Positions 9,090 through 17,842 of a DNA stretch of 64,000 nucleotides are shown piece after piece. The translations under genes were made by a program, and so were the position numbers. The DNA comes from Lentimonas sp. CC4 (lineage in GTDB: Bacteria; Verrucomicrobiota; Verrucomicrobiia; Opitutales; Coraliomargaritaceae): assembly GCF_902728235.1 (NCBI RefSeq), contig NZ_CACVBO010000001.1, forward strand, positions 2,504,001 through 2,568,000, read 5' to 3'. How positions within the stretch are numbered: position 1 is the first letter of the stretch; each line of letters begins with the position of its first letter. The notes beneath the pieces were generated by a model. It saw only the letters and a program-made list of their open reading frames with translations. It had not been told where the DNA came from and searched no databases.

Positions 9090-9770
9090 GTAACTCCAGT
9101 CCCTTTTTCACAGTCAGGATCCGAAGCGGAGCCCCTTGGGGTGTAGCTCGGCGAGGATCCTGTTACCAGTGGTTACTGGGAGCATTTTTGGCGCGGTTTC
9201 AACGTTTCACTTGGCGGGCAAATTGTTACGCTCGTAAGTGGAGCGGCTTCACGGTCTACGACTTTAGCGTGTGTTACTCTCGAAGTATAGCTGAAGAGTG
9301 TCGAGACCGTGAAGACATCGCCCATCAGATGAATACTCAGGATGAATGGCCACGAACCATTTCTATAAGCAGTTCAGCGTATGTGCGATTCCGTTCCTCA
9401 ACTGAACCTCAACCATAGGACACCATGAAAAAACCAACAAGTATAAAACCCGACCGCGATTCGGTCTTGATCGGACTGGATTGGGCAAAAGAGAAGCACG
9501 ACTACTGCCTGCAAGCTCCCGAAGGAGATTACGAGTTCGGGCAAATCGAGCAGGATGACATCAAGCTCCATGACTGGCTGGACTACCTGAGTGAACGCTT
9601 CGAAGGCCGTCGTTTAACCATCTGCATGGAAGCCGGTCGCGATCCATTGCTCTGGCGTTTAGAGACTCATGAGCAAGTCGATTTGTTTGTAGTCAACACA
9701 ACCACCGCAGCGCGTTATCGTAAAACCTTCACTCCTAGTGGAGACAAGAACGATCAACGTGAAAGATTTT
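9090..9770 (+). mobile_element. IS110-family element remnant (left end plus 5' part of transposase)
   Basis: A non-coding stretch of roughly 330 bases is followed by an IS110-type transposase start at 9425 that is cut off near 9765. IS110 elements carry a long non-coding left end that encodes the guide (bridge) RNA, and this layout is what is seen here. The right side is replaced by sequence belonging to the RAYT unit. The left boundary is approximate; I cannot place it from sequence alone because IS110 elements lack terminal inverted repeats. Confidence 0.7.
9100..9330 (+). ncRNA. candidate IS110 bridge RNA region
   Basis: Two strong foldable blocks lie upstream of the transposase. The first pairs CAGGATCC (9115-9122) with GGATCCTG (9155-9162) and holds an inner CCCC-TT-GGGG hairpin. 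The second pairs CTTCACGGTCT (9247-9257) with AGACCGTGAAG (9304-9314), continues as CGAC/GTCG past a bulged A, and contains an inner ACTCT/AGAGT stem around a large loop. Position and stem-plus-internal-loop design fit the bridge RNAs described for IS110-family transposases. Because the transposase is broken, any RNA would be a relic or would depend on a full copy elsewhere. Boundaries are approximate. Confidence 0.45.
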
Positions 9771-9835
9771 TAAGGGACAGGCACATATCAGTAGGTGAAT
9801 TAGACATAAGAGCAATTGTGTGCTTTATTGTCTAA
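9425..9835 (+). pseudogene. IS110-family transposase, truncated N-terminal part
   Basis: The first about 112 codons encode the RuvC-like DEDD domain of an IS110 transposase: SVLIGLDWAKEKHDYCL gives the first aspartate, LTICMEAGRDPLLWRL the glutamate, and the frame then runs to YRKTFTPSGDKNDQR, where intact relatives go on with further acidic residues and the serine-containing C-terminal domain. Here similarity stops at about 9765 and the frame runs through unrelated sequence to a stop at 9835. An intact protein would be 300-400 residues; this one has lost the last catalytic residues and the C-terminal domain and is surely inactive. The junction sequence (AAGGGACAGGCAC) looks like the start of the adjoining RAYT unit. 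Confidence 0.85.
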
Positions 9836-9838
9836 ATC

Positions 9839-10894
9839 ATGAGGATGCGACGAATGAAGGTGAGTGGTCGAGATGCGGTGTATCACTGCATGACACGCAC
9901 GGTGAATGGTGAGTTCTTGTTTGAAGATCGTGAGAAGGAAATTCTGCGTAAGATGATGCGCCAAGTCGCGGATTTCTGCGGGGTTGATATTTTGACCTAT
10001 TGTATCATGTCGAATCATTTCCATGTGTTGGTGCGGGTGCCGGATGGGCCTGCGGTCTCGGATCGTGAGTTGATGCGGCGTTATAAAGTGCTGTATCCGA
10101 AACCTACCAAATATCAGGAGGCTTCGATTGCTTTGATGAGCGCTGAACTGCGGGCTGGGGGTGATGAAGCGGATGCGATTCGTCGGCGTTTGTTGGTGCG
10201 CATGTCGGATGTGTCGGAGTTTATGAAGACGCTGAAACAGCGCTTCTCGACTTGGTTTAATAAATCGCATCAGCGCTATGGCACTTTGTGGGCGGATCGT
10301 TTCAAGTCGGTGCTGGTTGAGGGGCAGGGGAATCCACTGCAGACGATGGCGGCTTATATTGATCTCAATCCTGTGCGTGCGGGAATTGTCGAAGATCCGA
10401 AGGATTACCGTTTCTGTGGCTATGCCGAGGCGGTGGGAAACGTCGAACGTTCAACATCGAACGTTGAACGTCGAATTTTGGGAGGAGATGCTGATGGTCG
10501 AATTGCTGGTTCGCGGGCTGGATTACTATTTGTTTGGTCTGACCTGGTTGGAGCGGATTCAGACGCGAAACGGATCGATTCAGCTTTGCGGGCGCATCGC
10601 TCGTTGATTTTTGGCAAGCGTGCGTCTGACTGTGGCTTGCCAGAAATGACGCGTCAGCAGGCTTTGAAGGTGCTAGGTGCGGACGGGCAGCTTTCGACAG
10701 CGGCTATGCTGCGCTGCCGTGTGCGCTATTTTACCGATGGGGTGATTCTGGGCTCTGCTGAGTTTGTGCGTGGCTTTGCGGGTGCGTGGCAAATGGAGCG
10801 TGGGCGAAAGCACCCTGCGAAGGTGAATGCGATGCGTGGTGACTGGGGTGGTCTCTCTGTCATTCAGGGTCTGCGGAGGCAGGTCTTTGGTTGA
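9839..10894 (+). CDS. REP-associated tyrosine transposase (Y1_Tnp/RAYT)
   Basis: A 351-residue member of the IS200-like Y1 transposase group. The HUH motif is SNHFHVLVRV (about residues 59-68), and AAYIDLNPVRAGIV (about residues 170-183) carries the expected catalytic tyrosine. RAYTs are single-copy, domesticated relatives of IS200 transposases that cut single-stranded palindromic REP sequences; they lack flanking IS ends. The gene has inserted into, or lies at the breakpoint of, the IS110 remnant. Residues about 201-213 (GNVERSTSNVERR) are encoded by a copy of the window's dispersed palindromic repeat (10438-10478). The C-terminal half is longer than a minimal Y1 transposase and has a possible DNA-binding part. 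It looks intact. Confidence 0.9.
   Translation: MRMRRMKVSGRDAVYHCMTRTVNGEFLFEDREKEILRKMMRQVADFCGVDILTYCIMSNHFHVLVRVPDGPAVSDRELMRRYKVLYPKPTKYQEASIALMSAELRAGGDEADAIRRRLLVRMSDVSEFMKTLKQRFSTWFNKSHQRYGTLWADRFKSVLVEGQGNPLQTMAAYIDLNPVRAGIVEDPKDYRFCGYAEAVGNVERSTSNVERRILGGDADGRIAGSRAGLLFVWSDLVGADSDAKRIDSALRAHRSLIFGKRASDCGLPEMTRQQALKVLGADGQLSTAAMLRCRVRYFTDGVILGSAEFVRGFAGAWQMERGRKHPAKVNAMRGDWGGLSVIQGLRRQVFG
10438..10478 (+). repeat. palindromic 'NVE' repeat inside the RAYT gene
   Basis: ACGTTCAAC and GTTGAACGT form a perfect 9-bp inverted repeat around ATCGAAC, flanked by further CGTCGAA words. It is in frame in the transposase and adds about 13 codons. Related copies lie at 15049-15142, 59668-59704, 61751-61792 and 62004-62096. 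Confidence 0.85.
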
Positions 10895-10971
10895 GCCGAT
10901 CTATCTGTCGGTGGTCCGTTGAGCATTTACTAAGACTGACAAACGGGTAATGACACGCCCCTATTTCTGGC

Positions 10972-11046
10972 GTGATACAAGTATTCTTGTCTGTTGTGTA
11001 TTATAAGTGGTCGAGCAGGCGGGGCAGACAAGAATGTCTGTATCAC
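10972..11046. repeat. long inverted repeat (GTGATACA family)
   Basis: GTGATACAAGTATTCTTGTC.. (10972-10993) is mirrored by a CAGACAAGAATGTCTG..-type arm (11025-11046), 22 bp with three mismatches, around a 31-base centre. A single arm of the same family is at 47682-47706. This accounts for most of the space between the RAYT gene and the next terminator. Confidence 0.8.
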
Positions 11047-11117
11047 GTTAAGGAAGACGCGTGGGGGACTTTCGTGCTGAGGCGCTGAACACTCGCTAAA
11101 GCTTCATGCTACCAAAC

Positions 11118-11150
11118 ACAAAAAAGCCCGCATCGTTCGATGCGGGCCTT
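11118..11150 (-). terminator. Rho-independent terminator of the DoxX-oxidoreductase-lipoprotein operon
   Basis: GCCCGCATCG (11126-11135) and CGATGCGGGC (11138-11147) form a perfect 10-bp stem. On the minus strand it is followed by a T run. It lies 25 bases beyond the lipoprotein stop codon. Confidence 0.93.
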
Positions 11151-11174
11151 TGACGTTAAAATCTGAATACGTGG

Positions 11175-11885
<711 letters not shown>

Positions 11886-11977
11886 GATAATAAGAAGTGT
11901 GACGTAGAGTGTCGGTTTGTTTGAGGAGCCGTTAGGGGCTCTCAAGTCTCAGGTTTCAAGCCTCAGACCTCAAGCCT

Positions 11978-13357
11978 TTAGGTGTGAAGATGTTCGTCTG
12001 TGAAGTGAATGATTTCTTGAGTGTTGGCTGCTTCGTTTACCCAGTAGATCGGTGCTTCGGATTCGAGTGCGTGACGAGCGTCGCAGGTGAGCGTTGCATT
12101 GCCACGGATCGTTTCCAAGAAATTTTCAATGTGTGGTTGGTGCGGTGCTTTGCTTAGACCGCCTGGGAGGGCATATTCGTCTGGTGGTGCGGATTCGTAA
12201 GCGGCGATGGCAGATGCGCCTCCGGCTGCTTTGCCGGCTGCTTGTTTTTTGAGTAGACCACGGCGCACGAGGTTGTCCCACTTGGCGTTGTCTGCACCGG
12301 ATTCTTTGAAGATCTTGGTGTAGGCTTCGCGTTCGGAGATGTCGATCGTGCCTTCGGTGCCCATGAAGGACTCGTAGTAACCGCCGCCGGAGCTGGTGGT
12401 GGTTAAGACTTGATAGAAGGCGCGTGCATTACCCTGTGGCGTATCGTAATCGAAGATGCACATGACGTTGTCGTAGTGCTCACGATCCTTGAAGTAACTG
12501 CGTCCGCCGGATGCCATGACGGACTTCGGTGTGGCGCCGAGATACCAATTGAAAATATCGATCTGGTGTGCACCGAGGTCGGAGATCGGCCCGCCGGAGA
12601 GAGAGGTGTAGAAACGCCAGTTCAAGAAACGGTGACGTAGTTCATCGAGTGTGAGCTCGTGGTCCGCTCCTAGATTAAACTCGTATTTGCGCAGGATCTC
12701 GGCATCGGGGAGGATCGATGGTTTGGAGACGATGTCCTGTGAGGAGCTGAGTGCGCGATTCCACTGGCCGTTTACATTAATGATCTGACCGCAAATCTTC
12801 TCTTTGTTGATGAGTTCGTTTAGTGTGTAAAGGTAGCGTGGGTTGCTTCGGCGTTGGTGCCCAATCTGGCAAAGCTTACCGGTGCGATCCATGGCCGCGA
12901 CCATCGAGCGGGCGCCTTCGAGGGTGTTGGACATCATCTTCTCGCAATACACATCGCAACCGGCTTCGAGCGCCATGATGGTGTGCGGCGCGTGCCAAAA
13001 GTCGGGAGTGGCTACGAAGACTGCGTCGAGTTCTTCCTTTTCTAGCATTTCTGCTGCATCGAGATAGCGATTCGGCATATAGTCGAAGCGTGACTTGATT
13101 GCGGATGCTGTGCGTCCGACGCGTGCTTTCATAATATCGCAAGCAGCGACATAGCGAATGCCCGGGATGTTGACCATCGCGTTAAATAGCACTTCGTGTT
13201 GCTTGCCGCAGCCGATGAAGCCGACGCGTATATCGTCTGTTGGCGCACCAGCTTCTTTAGCGCGCAGGATCGATGGAGCCGCGAGGACGAGGCCAGCGCC
13301 GATGGTGGACTTCGCGAGGAAGTCGCGTCGCGAGAGAGTTGGGAGTTTCAATTTCAT
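11978..13357 (-). CDS. Tat-exported Gfo/Idh/MocA family oxidoreductase
   Basis: A 459-residue NAD(P)-dependent sugar oxidoreductase type protein. A twin-arginine signal, SRRDFLAKSTIGAG, spans residues 9-22, so it should be exported folded to the periplasm with its cofactor bound. The Rossmann start is VGFIGCGKQHEVLF; the motif usually reading EKP is CEKMMSNTLEG here (about residue 138). DLGAHQIDIFNWYLG supplies the usual catalytic aspartate/histidine region. It follows the DoxX gene by 19 bases and precedes the lipoprotein. Related enzymes oxidise sugars or sugar glycosides, often at C3. The missing proline in EKP is unusual but may be tolerated. Confidence 0.9.
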   Translation of the reverse strand: MKLKLPTLSRRDFLAKSTIGAGLVLAAPSILRAKEAGAPTDDIRVGFIGCGKQHEVLFNAMVNIPGIRYVAACDIMKARVGRTASAIKSRFDYMPNRYLDAAEMLEKEELDAVFVATPDFWHAPHTIMALEAGCDVYCEKMMSNTLEGARSMVAAMDRTGKLCQIGHQRRSNPRYLYTLNELINKEKICGQIINVNGQWNRALSSSQDIVSKPSILPDAEILRKYEFNLGADHELTLDELRHRFLNWRFYTSLSGGPISDLGAHQIDIFNWYLGATPKSVMASGGRSYFKDREHYDNVMCIFDYDTPQGNARAFYQVLTTTSSGGGYYESFMGTEGTIDISEREAYTKIFKESGADNAKWDNLVRRGLLKKQAAGKAAGGASAIAAYESAPPDEYALPGGLSKAPHQPHIENFLETIRGNATLTCDARHALESEAPIYWVNEAANTQEIIHFTDEHLHT

Positions 13358-13376
13358 GGTAGTGCGGTGCTGGGGG

Positions 13377-13895
13377 TTACCACTTTTTGGTGATGCTGAT
13401 ACGGTCGTATTTCGTAAGTCCCAGCGCGATGACTATCATGATAATGTGAACACCGAGCCATGCAATACCAGCGTCTTGTTTGATCAGAATCAGTCCGAAT
13501 GTCAGGCTGGTGTAGAGCAAGCCCATGGCGAAGAGCGAGATGCGTGTGGCGATGCCGAATAGCACGGTCAGGCCTAGGATGATGAGCGCGGGTCCGAGGA
13601 CGGCGTCGTAGAGGCCAAGCCCCCAGCTGGGGATGAGTGGCTCTGTGCTGAACTTGTCGTAGAGTGGTCCTGGGACGCCGTGGTAATTGTCCAAGGCGTA
13701 AACTTTACCAGTGACGGTATTGGTCAATCCGTATGCGTTTGGAGCGCCGTCGATGAGGACATCTTTGGAACTGTCGTATGTGCCAGCGAATTTTTCAATG
13801 CCGGTTTGGATCGCACGCATGCCGAGCCAAATACGGAGCAGCAAGCTGCCGAGAGTGAGACCGAGGTCGTTGGCGGAGTTCTTCTTTGAAGTCAT
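13377..13895 (-). CDS. DoxX-like membrane protein
   Basis: A 172-residue integral membrane protein with about four hydrophobic helices: one near residue 15, others around 90-110, 112-135 and 140-160. RIWLGMRAIQTGIEKFAG and GLYDAVLGPALIILGLTVLF fit the DoxX/DoxD family, small quinone-related subunits or thiosulfate oxidase relatives. It is the first gene of a three-gene operon ahead of the Tat-exported oxidoreductase. A plausible reading is that it passes electrons from periplasmic sugar oxidation to the quinone pool, but that is inference from context. A direct-repeat operator candidate lies 250 bases upstream at 14142-14160. Confidence 0.75.
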   Translation of the reverse strand: MTSKKNSANDLGLTLGSLLLRIWLGMRAIQTGIEKFAGTYDSSKDVLIDGAPNAYGLTNTVTGKVYALDNYHGVPGPLYDKFSTEPLIPSWGLGLYDAVLGPALIILGLTVLFGIATRISLFAMGLLYTSLTFGLILIKQDAGIAWLGVHIIMIVIALGLTKYDRISITKKW

Positions 13896-14141
13896 AATGT
13901 TTACTGACGGGGTTATAGAAATGGGAGCGCAGAGCGGCGCTGTAAGTGTATTTATGCAAAAAACTATCTTTTCATCAATGAAATATTTCAGAAAAGTTTC
14001 TGCCTGTGTTGATGGTAAATGACAAGTTTACAGGTAGGATGGGTCTGTAAGTTGTTGATTAATAGGGGTGTGATTGTTGTTTAATGAGCGGTAATGTGGT
14101 GGTAAATGAATACTTATTAAAATTATATTTTAGTAGATATT

Positions 14142-14160
14142 GTCAAATATCGTCAAATTG
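14142..14160. promoter_or_regulatory. candidate operator, GTCAA direct repeat
   Basis: GTCAAATATC is followed directly by GTCAAATTG. The same 10-bp-phased pattern, GTCAATTTAC-GTCAATTCAT, stands just before the AraC-type regulator gene at 25271-25290. AraC proteins commonly bind such direct repeats, so this may be a site for that regulator upstream of the DoxX operon. Confidence 0.4.
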
Positions 14161-14164
14161 TAGC

Positions 14165-15040
14165 CTATTGTTGTGTCGCCTGTATGATTTTTTCGAACTC
14201 TCTGCCATAATCGACATAGCTATTGTAGCATTGTTCCTGATCAATGGCAGTGTCGTCTTCTGTGTGAAAGACTGTCGCGACATGAGGCTCGATGGCGTAG
14301 GCGCCTGTGTAGCCGTCGGTCTGCAGAGCTGTGAGGATTTCTGGTAGGCGTGCTCGGCCTTGCCCTGGGCTTGTATAGCGCTCTGGCTCTGTGTGACCTT
14401 CGAGTGGATTGAGGCAGTCTTTGATGTGAACGTGTGCGACGTGTGCTTTGACTGTCTGATAGAATCCTAAGGCGTCTTGCCAAGGGTAGGGCTCTGCCTT
14501 GGAGCGGTCACGCTGGAAGATTGGGTTACCTGTGTCGAAGACCAGTTTAAGCCCGGGCACTTCATCGATGAGGCGTAGGCTATGCTGCGCAGAGAAGCCG
14601 CCCCAGTTCATACAGTTCTCATGCAATGCTTGTAAGCCAGCGTCGCTGAAGCGTGCAACGATTTCGCGTAGGCGGCGGAATCGTTCGGCATCGTGTTGAT
14701 CGTCGCCCCAAGGGTTTTGGGCGTAGGACATGATGCGCACGATCTTTGTGCCGAGGCGCTGCATACGTGGGATTGCGCGCTCGATTTCGCCGAGAGTCAG
14801 GTTGAAGTCGGAATCGATCGATTTGGACCAGCTGCCGATCAGTGAACCGAATTCGATGACCTGAATGCCGGCCTCGTCGAGACGGTCGGCTGCGTTGTTA
14901 AAATCCGCTTCGGATAAATCGTGAATGTTTTGACCGTCAATACTGCGTGCTGAGATGTGCTTCCAGCCCAATGCTTGGGTGGCTTTGATCTGAGTTTCGA
15001 GGGCTTGTCCGGCTTCGTCTGTAAATCCTGTTAGGAGCAT
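14165..15040 (-). CDS. sugar phosphate isomerase/epimerase (xylose isomerase-like TIM barrel)
   Basis: A 291-residue cytoplasmic protein of the AP endonuclease 2/xylose isomerase-like TIM-barrel superfamily. The opening MLLTGFTDEAGQALETQIKA, then LHENCMNWGG, LVFDTGNPIF, HVAHVHIKDC and YAIEPHV, provides the usual metal-binding Glu/Asp/His pattern. Such enzymes isomerise or epimerise free sugars, keto-sugars or inositols. It is the last gene of the long minus-strand cluster starting at 23719, downstream of a Gfo/Idh gene, with which it probably forms a two-step conversion. The start ATG at 15040 leaves a repeat-filled 100-base gap to the gene before it. Confidence 0.88.
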   Translation of the reverse strand: MLLTGFTDEAGQALETQIKATQALGWKHISARSIDGQNIHDLSEADFNNAADRLDEAGIQVIEFGSLIGSWSKSIDSDFNLTLGEIERAIPRMQRLGTKIVRIMSYAQNPWGDDQHDAERFRRLREIVARFSDAGLQALHENCMNWGGFSAQHSLRLIDEVPGLKLVFDTGNPIFQRDRSKAEPYPWQDALGFYQTVKAHVAHVHIKDCLNPLEGHTEPERYTSPGQGRARLPEILTALQTDGYTGAYAIEPHVATVFHTEDDTAIDQEQCYNSYVDYGREFEKIIQATQQ

Positions 15041-15048
15041 GGCTTAGG

Positions 15049-15142
15049 AACGTCGAACATTGAACGCTGAACATTCAATTATGAATGTTGTGTCCTGTGC
15101 TCGATTCAATGTTCGTTGTTGGGAGTTCAATGTTTGATGTTC
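15049..15142. repeat. palindromic 'NVE' repeat pair
   Basis: GAACGTCGAACATTGAAC (15049-15066) faces an inverted copy (15125-15142; 16 of 18 bases match), with more TTCAAT/ATTGAA words between. It fills the gap between the isomerase and oxidoreductase genes and abuts the latter's stop codon. Confidence 0.75.
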
Positions 15143-16188
15143 TAGCGAAGCGTAATTTTCGTGCCGTCGTTTTGGGCGGATTGGTAGATCGCTTGGATCA
15201 GTTCGACGCTTTTACGGGCTTCGGCTGCGCCGGTGCTGGGCTCGCGTCCTGCTTGGATCGCGTTGACAACTTCTTCGAAGTTGCGCTGGTGCTGATAGAA
15301 ACTAATTGCAGTGGGATCGTTGGCTCCGAGTCCGGCATCGGCACCTTGCATGAACTGTGCGCGAATGGATTCGTCTGCCTCGGTCTCGTGCATGAAGTCC
15401 CAGATTTCAAAGGCTTCATCGGCGAGGAAGACGGAGCCTTCGGTGCCTGCTAGTTGCACGCGTGCTGGGTGGCCATCTTTCGACCATGTGCAGGTGCTGC
15501 CTTCGATGATGCCGCGTGCGCCGCTTTCGAATTCGAGAATGGCGACTGCGATGTCCTCGACTTCGATATCAACGTGCGCGAGGCATGCGGTGTTGGCCTG
15601 CACGGATTTTACGGGGCCAGCGAGATAGAGGAGGGCATCAATGGTGTGGATCGATTGGTTCATCAGAGCACCACCGCCGTCGAGCGCCCATGTGCCACGC
15701 CAACCAGCGGAGTCGTAGTAGGCTTGGTCGCGATACCACTTCACATAGGCGGAGGCGTTGGTGAGTTTGCCGAAACGACCTGCATCGGCTGCCTTTTTGA
15801 AAGCGTCCATGCCAGGGTGAAAACGGCGGTTGAGCACGGCTGCGAGGGTCACGCCTTTGGCTTTGGCGGCGGCTATCATTTGATCAATCCGCTCGGTGGT
15901 GACTTCGAGTGGCTTTTCGATGATGACGTGCTTGCCTGCTTCGATAGCGGCCATGGCCGGATCAAAGTGAGCGCCCGAGGGCGTGCCGATGGTGACGACT
16001 TCGATCTCAGGGTCGGCCAGCATCGCATCGACGGAGTCGTAGGCTTTGGTGCTATATTGCACGGCAAATGCGGTGGCGCGCTCGGAGGCACGGTCGGCAA
16101 CGCCGCCGAGTGTGCCGCCTTGCATGGCGGCGATTGCTTGAGCGTGAAAACCGCCGATCATGCCGGCTCCGATAATTCCAAATTTCAT
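15142..16188 (-). CDS. Gfo/Idh/MocA family oxidoreductase, cytoplasmic
   Basis: A 348-residue oxidoreductase without signal peptide. The start at ATG 16188 puts the Rossmann motif at the very N-terminus (MKFGIIGAGMIGGFHAQAIA). HVIIEKPLEVT carries the conserved Glu-Lys-Pro, and ALMNQSIHTIDALLYLAG the C-terminal domain histidine. It likely oxidises or reduces a sugar or cyclitol with NAD(P). It begins four bases after the stop of the Nramp gene, so translation may be coupled. An upstream in-frame ATG at 16236 would overlap the transporter by 44 bases and is less likely. Confidence 0.92.
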   Translation of the reverse strand: MKFGIIGAGMIGGFHAQAIAAMQGGTLGGVADRASERATAFAVQYSTKAYDSVDAMLADPEIEVVTIGTPSGAHFDPAMAAIEAGKHVIIEKPLEVTTERIDQMIAAAKAKGVTLAAVLNRRFHPGMDAFKKAADAGRFGKLTNASAYVKWYRDQAYYDSAGWRGTWALDGGGALMNQSIHTIDALLYLAGPVKSVQANTACLAHVDIEVEDIAVAILEFESGARGIIEGSTCTWSKDGHPARVQLAGTEGSVFLADEAFEIWDFMHETEADESIRAQFMQGADAGLGANDPTAISFYQHQRNFEEVVNAIQAGREPSTGAAEARKSVELIQAIYQSAQNDGTKITLR

Positions 16189-16192
16189 AGGG

Positions 16193-17818
16193 TTAACTGT
16201 GTGCGTTTTGATTTTTGATAAAGCCTCTGATGCCAAGTGCTGCGAGTAGGATGAGTCCGCCGATGCCGATCATGCCTGGTGTGCCCTTATTGCAGAGCGC
16301 CCAGACTGAGGCGAAGGTGGCGACCCCTGCGGAGATGATCATGAGTGTGTTGATGAGTCCGCGATGCTTCGGTAATTCATCACCTAATGCGGATCTAGAG
16401 TTCATGAGTAAAAGGAATCCAAGATAAGCGATTGGCAGGAGTGTAGTCGCGATGACGGACGCTGGGATCGCCATGGCAGCTTTTGCACCACCACTCCAGA
16501 GGTAGGGAGAGAAGAGTCCGGCGATGGCTGGCATCGCTGCTCCGAGTATGAAGTATTTTGCGCTGCCGACTTTATTGAAGGCTTCGCTGATGGCGTAGCC
16601 GTTCATCATCATGTGGACGAGTAGCGTCGAGATCGCCATGGCCAGCACGCCGACGCCGAAAATCGTCTGTGCGTGTTTGCCAAGGAAGGGCTCTAGGGAT
16701 TGCGCTAGATTGACGGAGTCGCGATTCGAGAGCATGGCGGCGAGTTGCTTCTCCGCGATTGGGGCGCCGGCACGCACGTCGCCTTTCGCTTCATCATCTA
16801 ACGCTGCAAATCCCTCGTTATGATACGCGAGGCCTTTATCTAGCACTTTGTAGTAGGCGCGTTCCATCTGAGGGAAAGGGGTGCCGTCCTCGGAAAGGAC
16901 GTCTGCATACTTAGCGTGAAACGAGGCTGCAGAAGCGATGACGAGTGCGGACGCTCCTAAGATGAACGGCACAAAAAGTCCGAGGACGAGATCGAAACGA
17001 GAGAGTTCGCGGTGTGGTTTGCCCCAACCCTTTTTCTTGAGGCTGTAGGGGAGTAGGAATGTCATGTTAATGCCTACGGCTGTGCCAAAAGCGGCAATGA
17101 TTTTACCCCTTTGCTCAGAGGTGACATACTCGGTCCAGTAGGCTGCGCTTTCGCCGGTTGAAGCGATGGCGGTTGCAATTTGATCGGTCGGTCTGAAGAG
17201 CGCTGAAAAGTCTGGAATGAGGCCGGAAAACAGGCTGCCCCACGACACGGCACCATTTTTAATAAGGGTGACTACCACGCCCATGAAGGCGATGACGATG
17301 ATCGCCACGAGGCCTTTGAGTATATTGTCGATCAGGCGTGAGGCGCGTTCGTTCTTCTGCGAGAGGGCAATCAGGGAGAGTGCCATCACAAACAGTGATC
17401 CAGTGATTACATAGGGCCCTGGGGTGAACCCCAGATTGTCTTCGATGGCACCGCGACCAAGCGAGAACTGGGCGGCACAAAAAACGGTGTCGGCAATCAC
17501 GGTGGCAATCAGCCAGCCCCAGGCGAGTGTTGAGGAAACCTTTTTTTGCATCACTCGGAACGGGCGTTCTTCGCATGAGAGCGTGACGTAAGAAATGGCT
17601 CCTAGCATAACGATGCCGCAGAGCATTGCCAAAGGTTGTAGCCAAAGGAACTCGTAGCCACCGATGATGCCGAGGTAGAGTGCGCCGACGAGAGAGCCAC
17701 CACCTAGGGTGACCGCAGCTTGCACCCAGCCCGGGCCAGTCATATTTCCGTAACCAGCTAGCTTACCTAGGAAGCCGCGCTGGCGGATGGATTCGATTTG
17801 TTTAATAGTGTCGCTCAT
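16193..17818 (-). CDS. Nramp family divalent metal transporter-like protein
   Basis: A 541-residue membrane protein with about 11-12 helices. GNMTGPGWVQAAVTLGGGS at residues 24-42 matches the first-helix region of the Nramp superfamily (LeuT fold), where the DPGN metal motif normally sits, but here reads TGPG. ATVIADTVFCAAQ and HMMMNGYAISEAF lie in later helices. It differs enough from Mn/Fe transporters that the substrate may not be a metal ion. The position inside a sugar operon, 24 bases after the PhoD-like gene, suggests uptake linked to that pathway, which is inference. Confidence 0.75.
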   Translation of the reverse strand: MSDTIKQIESIRQRGFLGKLAGYGNMTGPGWVQAAVTLGGGSLVGALYLGIIGGYEFLWLQPLAMLCGIVMLGAISYVTLSCEERPFRVMQKKVSSTLAWGWLIATVIADTVFCAAQFSLGRGAIEDNLGFTPGPYVITGSLFVMALSLIALSQKNERASRLIDNILKGLVAIIVIAFMGVVVTLIKNGAVSWGSLFSGLIPDFSALFRPTDQIATAIASTGESAAYWTEYVTSEQRGKIIAAFGTAVGINMTFLLPYSLKKKGWGKPHRELSRFDLVLGLFVPFILGASALVIASAASFHAKYADVLSEDGTPFPQMERAYYKVLDKGLAYHNEGFAALDDEAKGDVRAGAPIAEKQLAAMLSNRDSVNLAQSLEPFLGKHAQTIFGVGVLAMAISTLLVHMMMNGYAISEAFNKVGSAKYFILGAAMPAIAGLFSPYLWSGGAKAAMAIPASVIATTLLPIAYLGFLLLMNSRSALGDELPKHRGLINTLMIISAGVATFASVWALCNKGTPGMIGIGGLILLAALGIRGFIKNQNAHS

Positions 17819-17842
17819 ATTGTGAGGTTATGGGGAAAGGCT

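Noticed and set aside
9765-9835. C-terminal tail of the truncated IS110 frame as a new protein end
   Set aside because: It is accidental read-through into the RAYT leader, unlike any transposase end.
15454-16218. 254-codon plus-strand open frame over a Gfo/Idh gene
   Set aside because: Antisense to an intact oxidoreductase with clear motifs.
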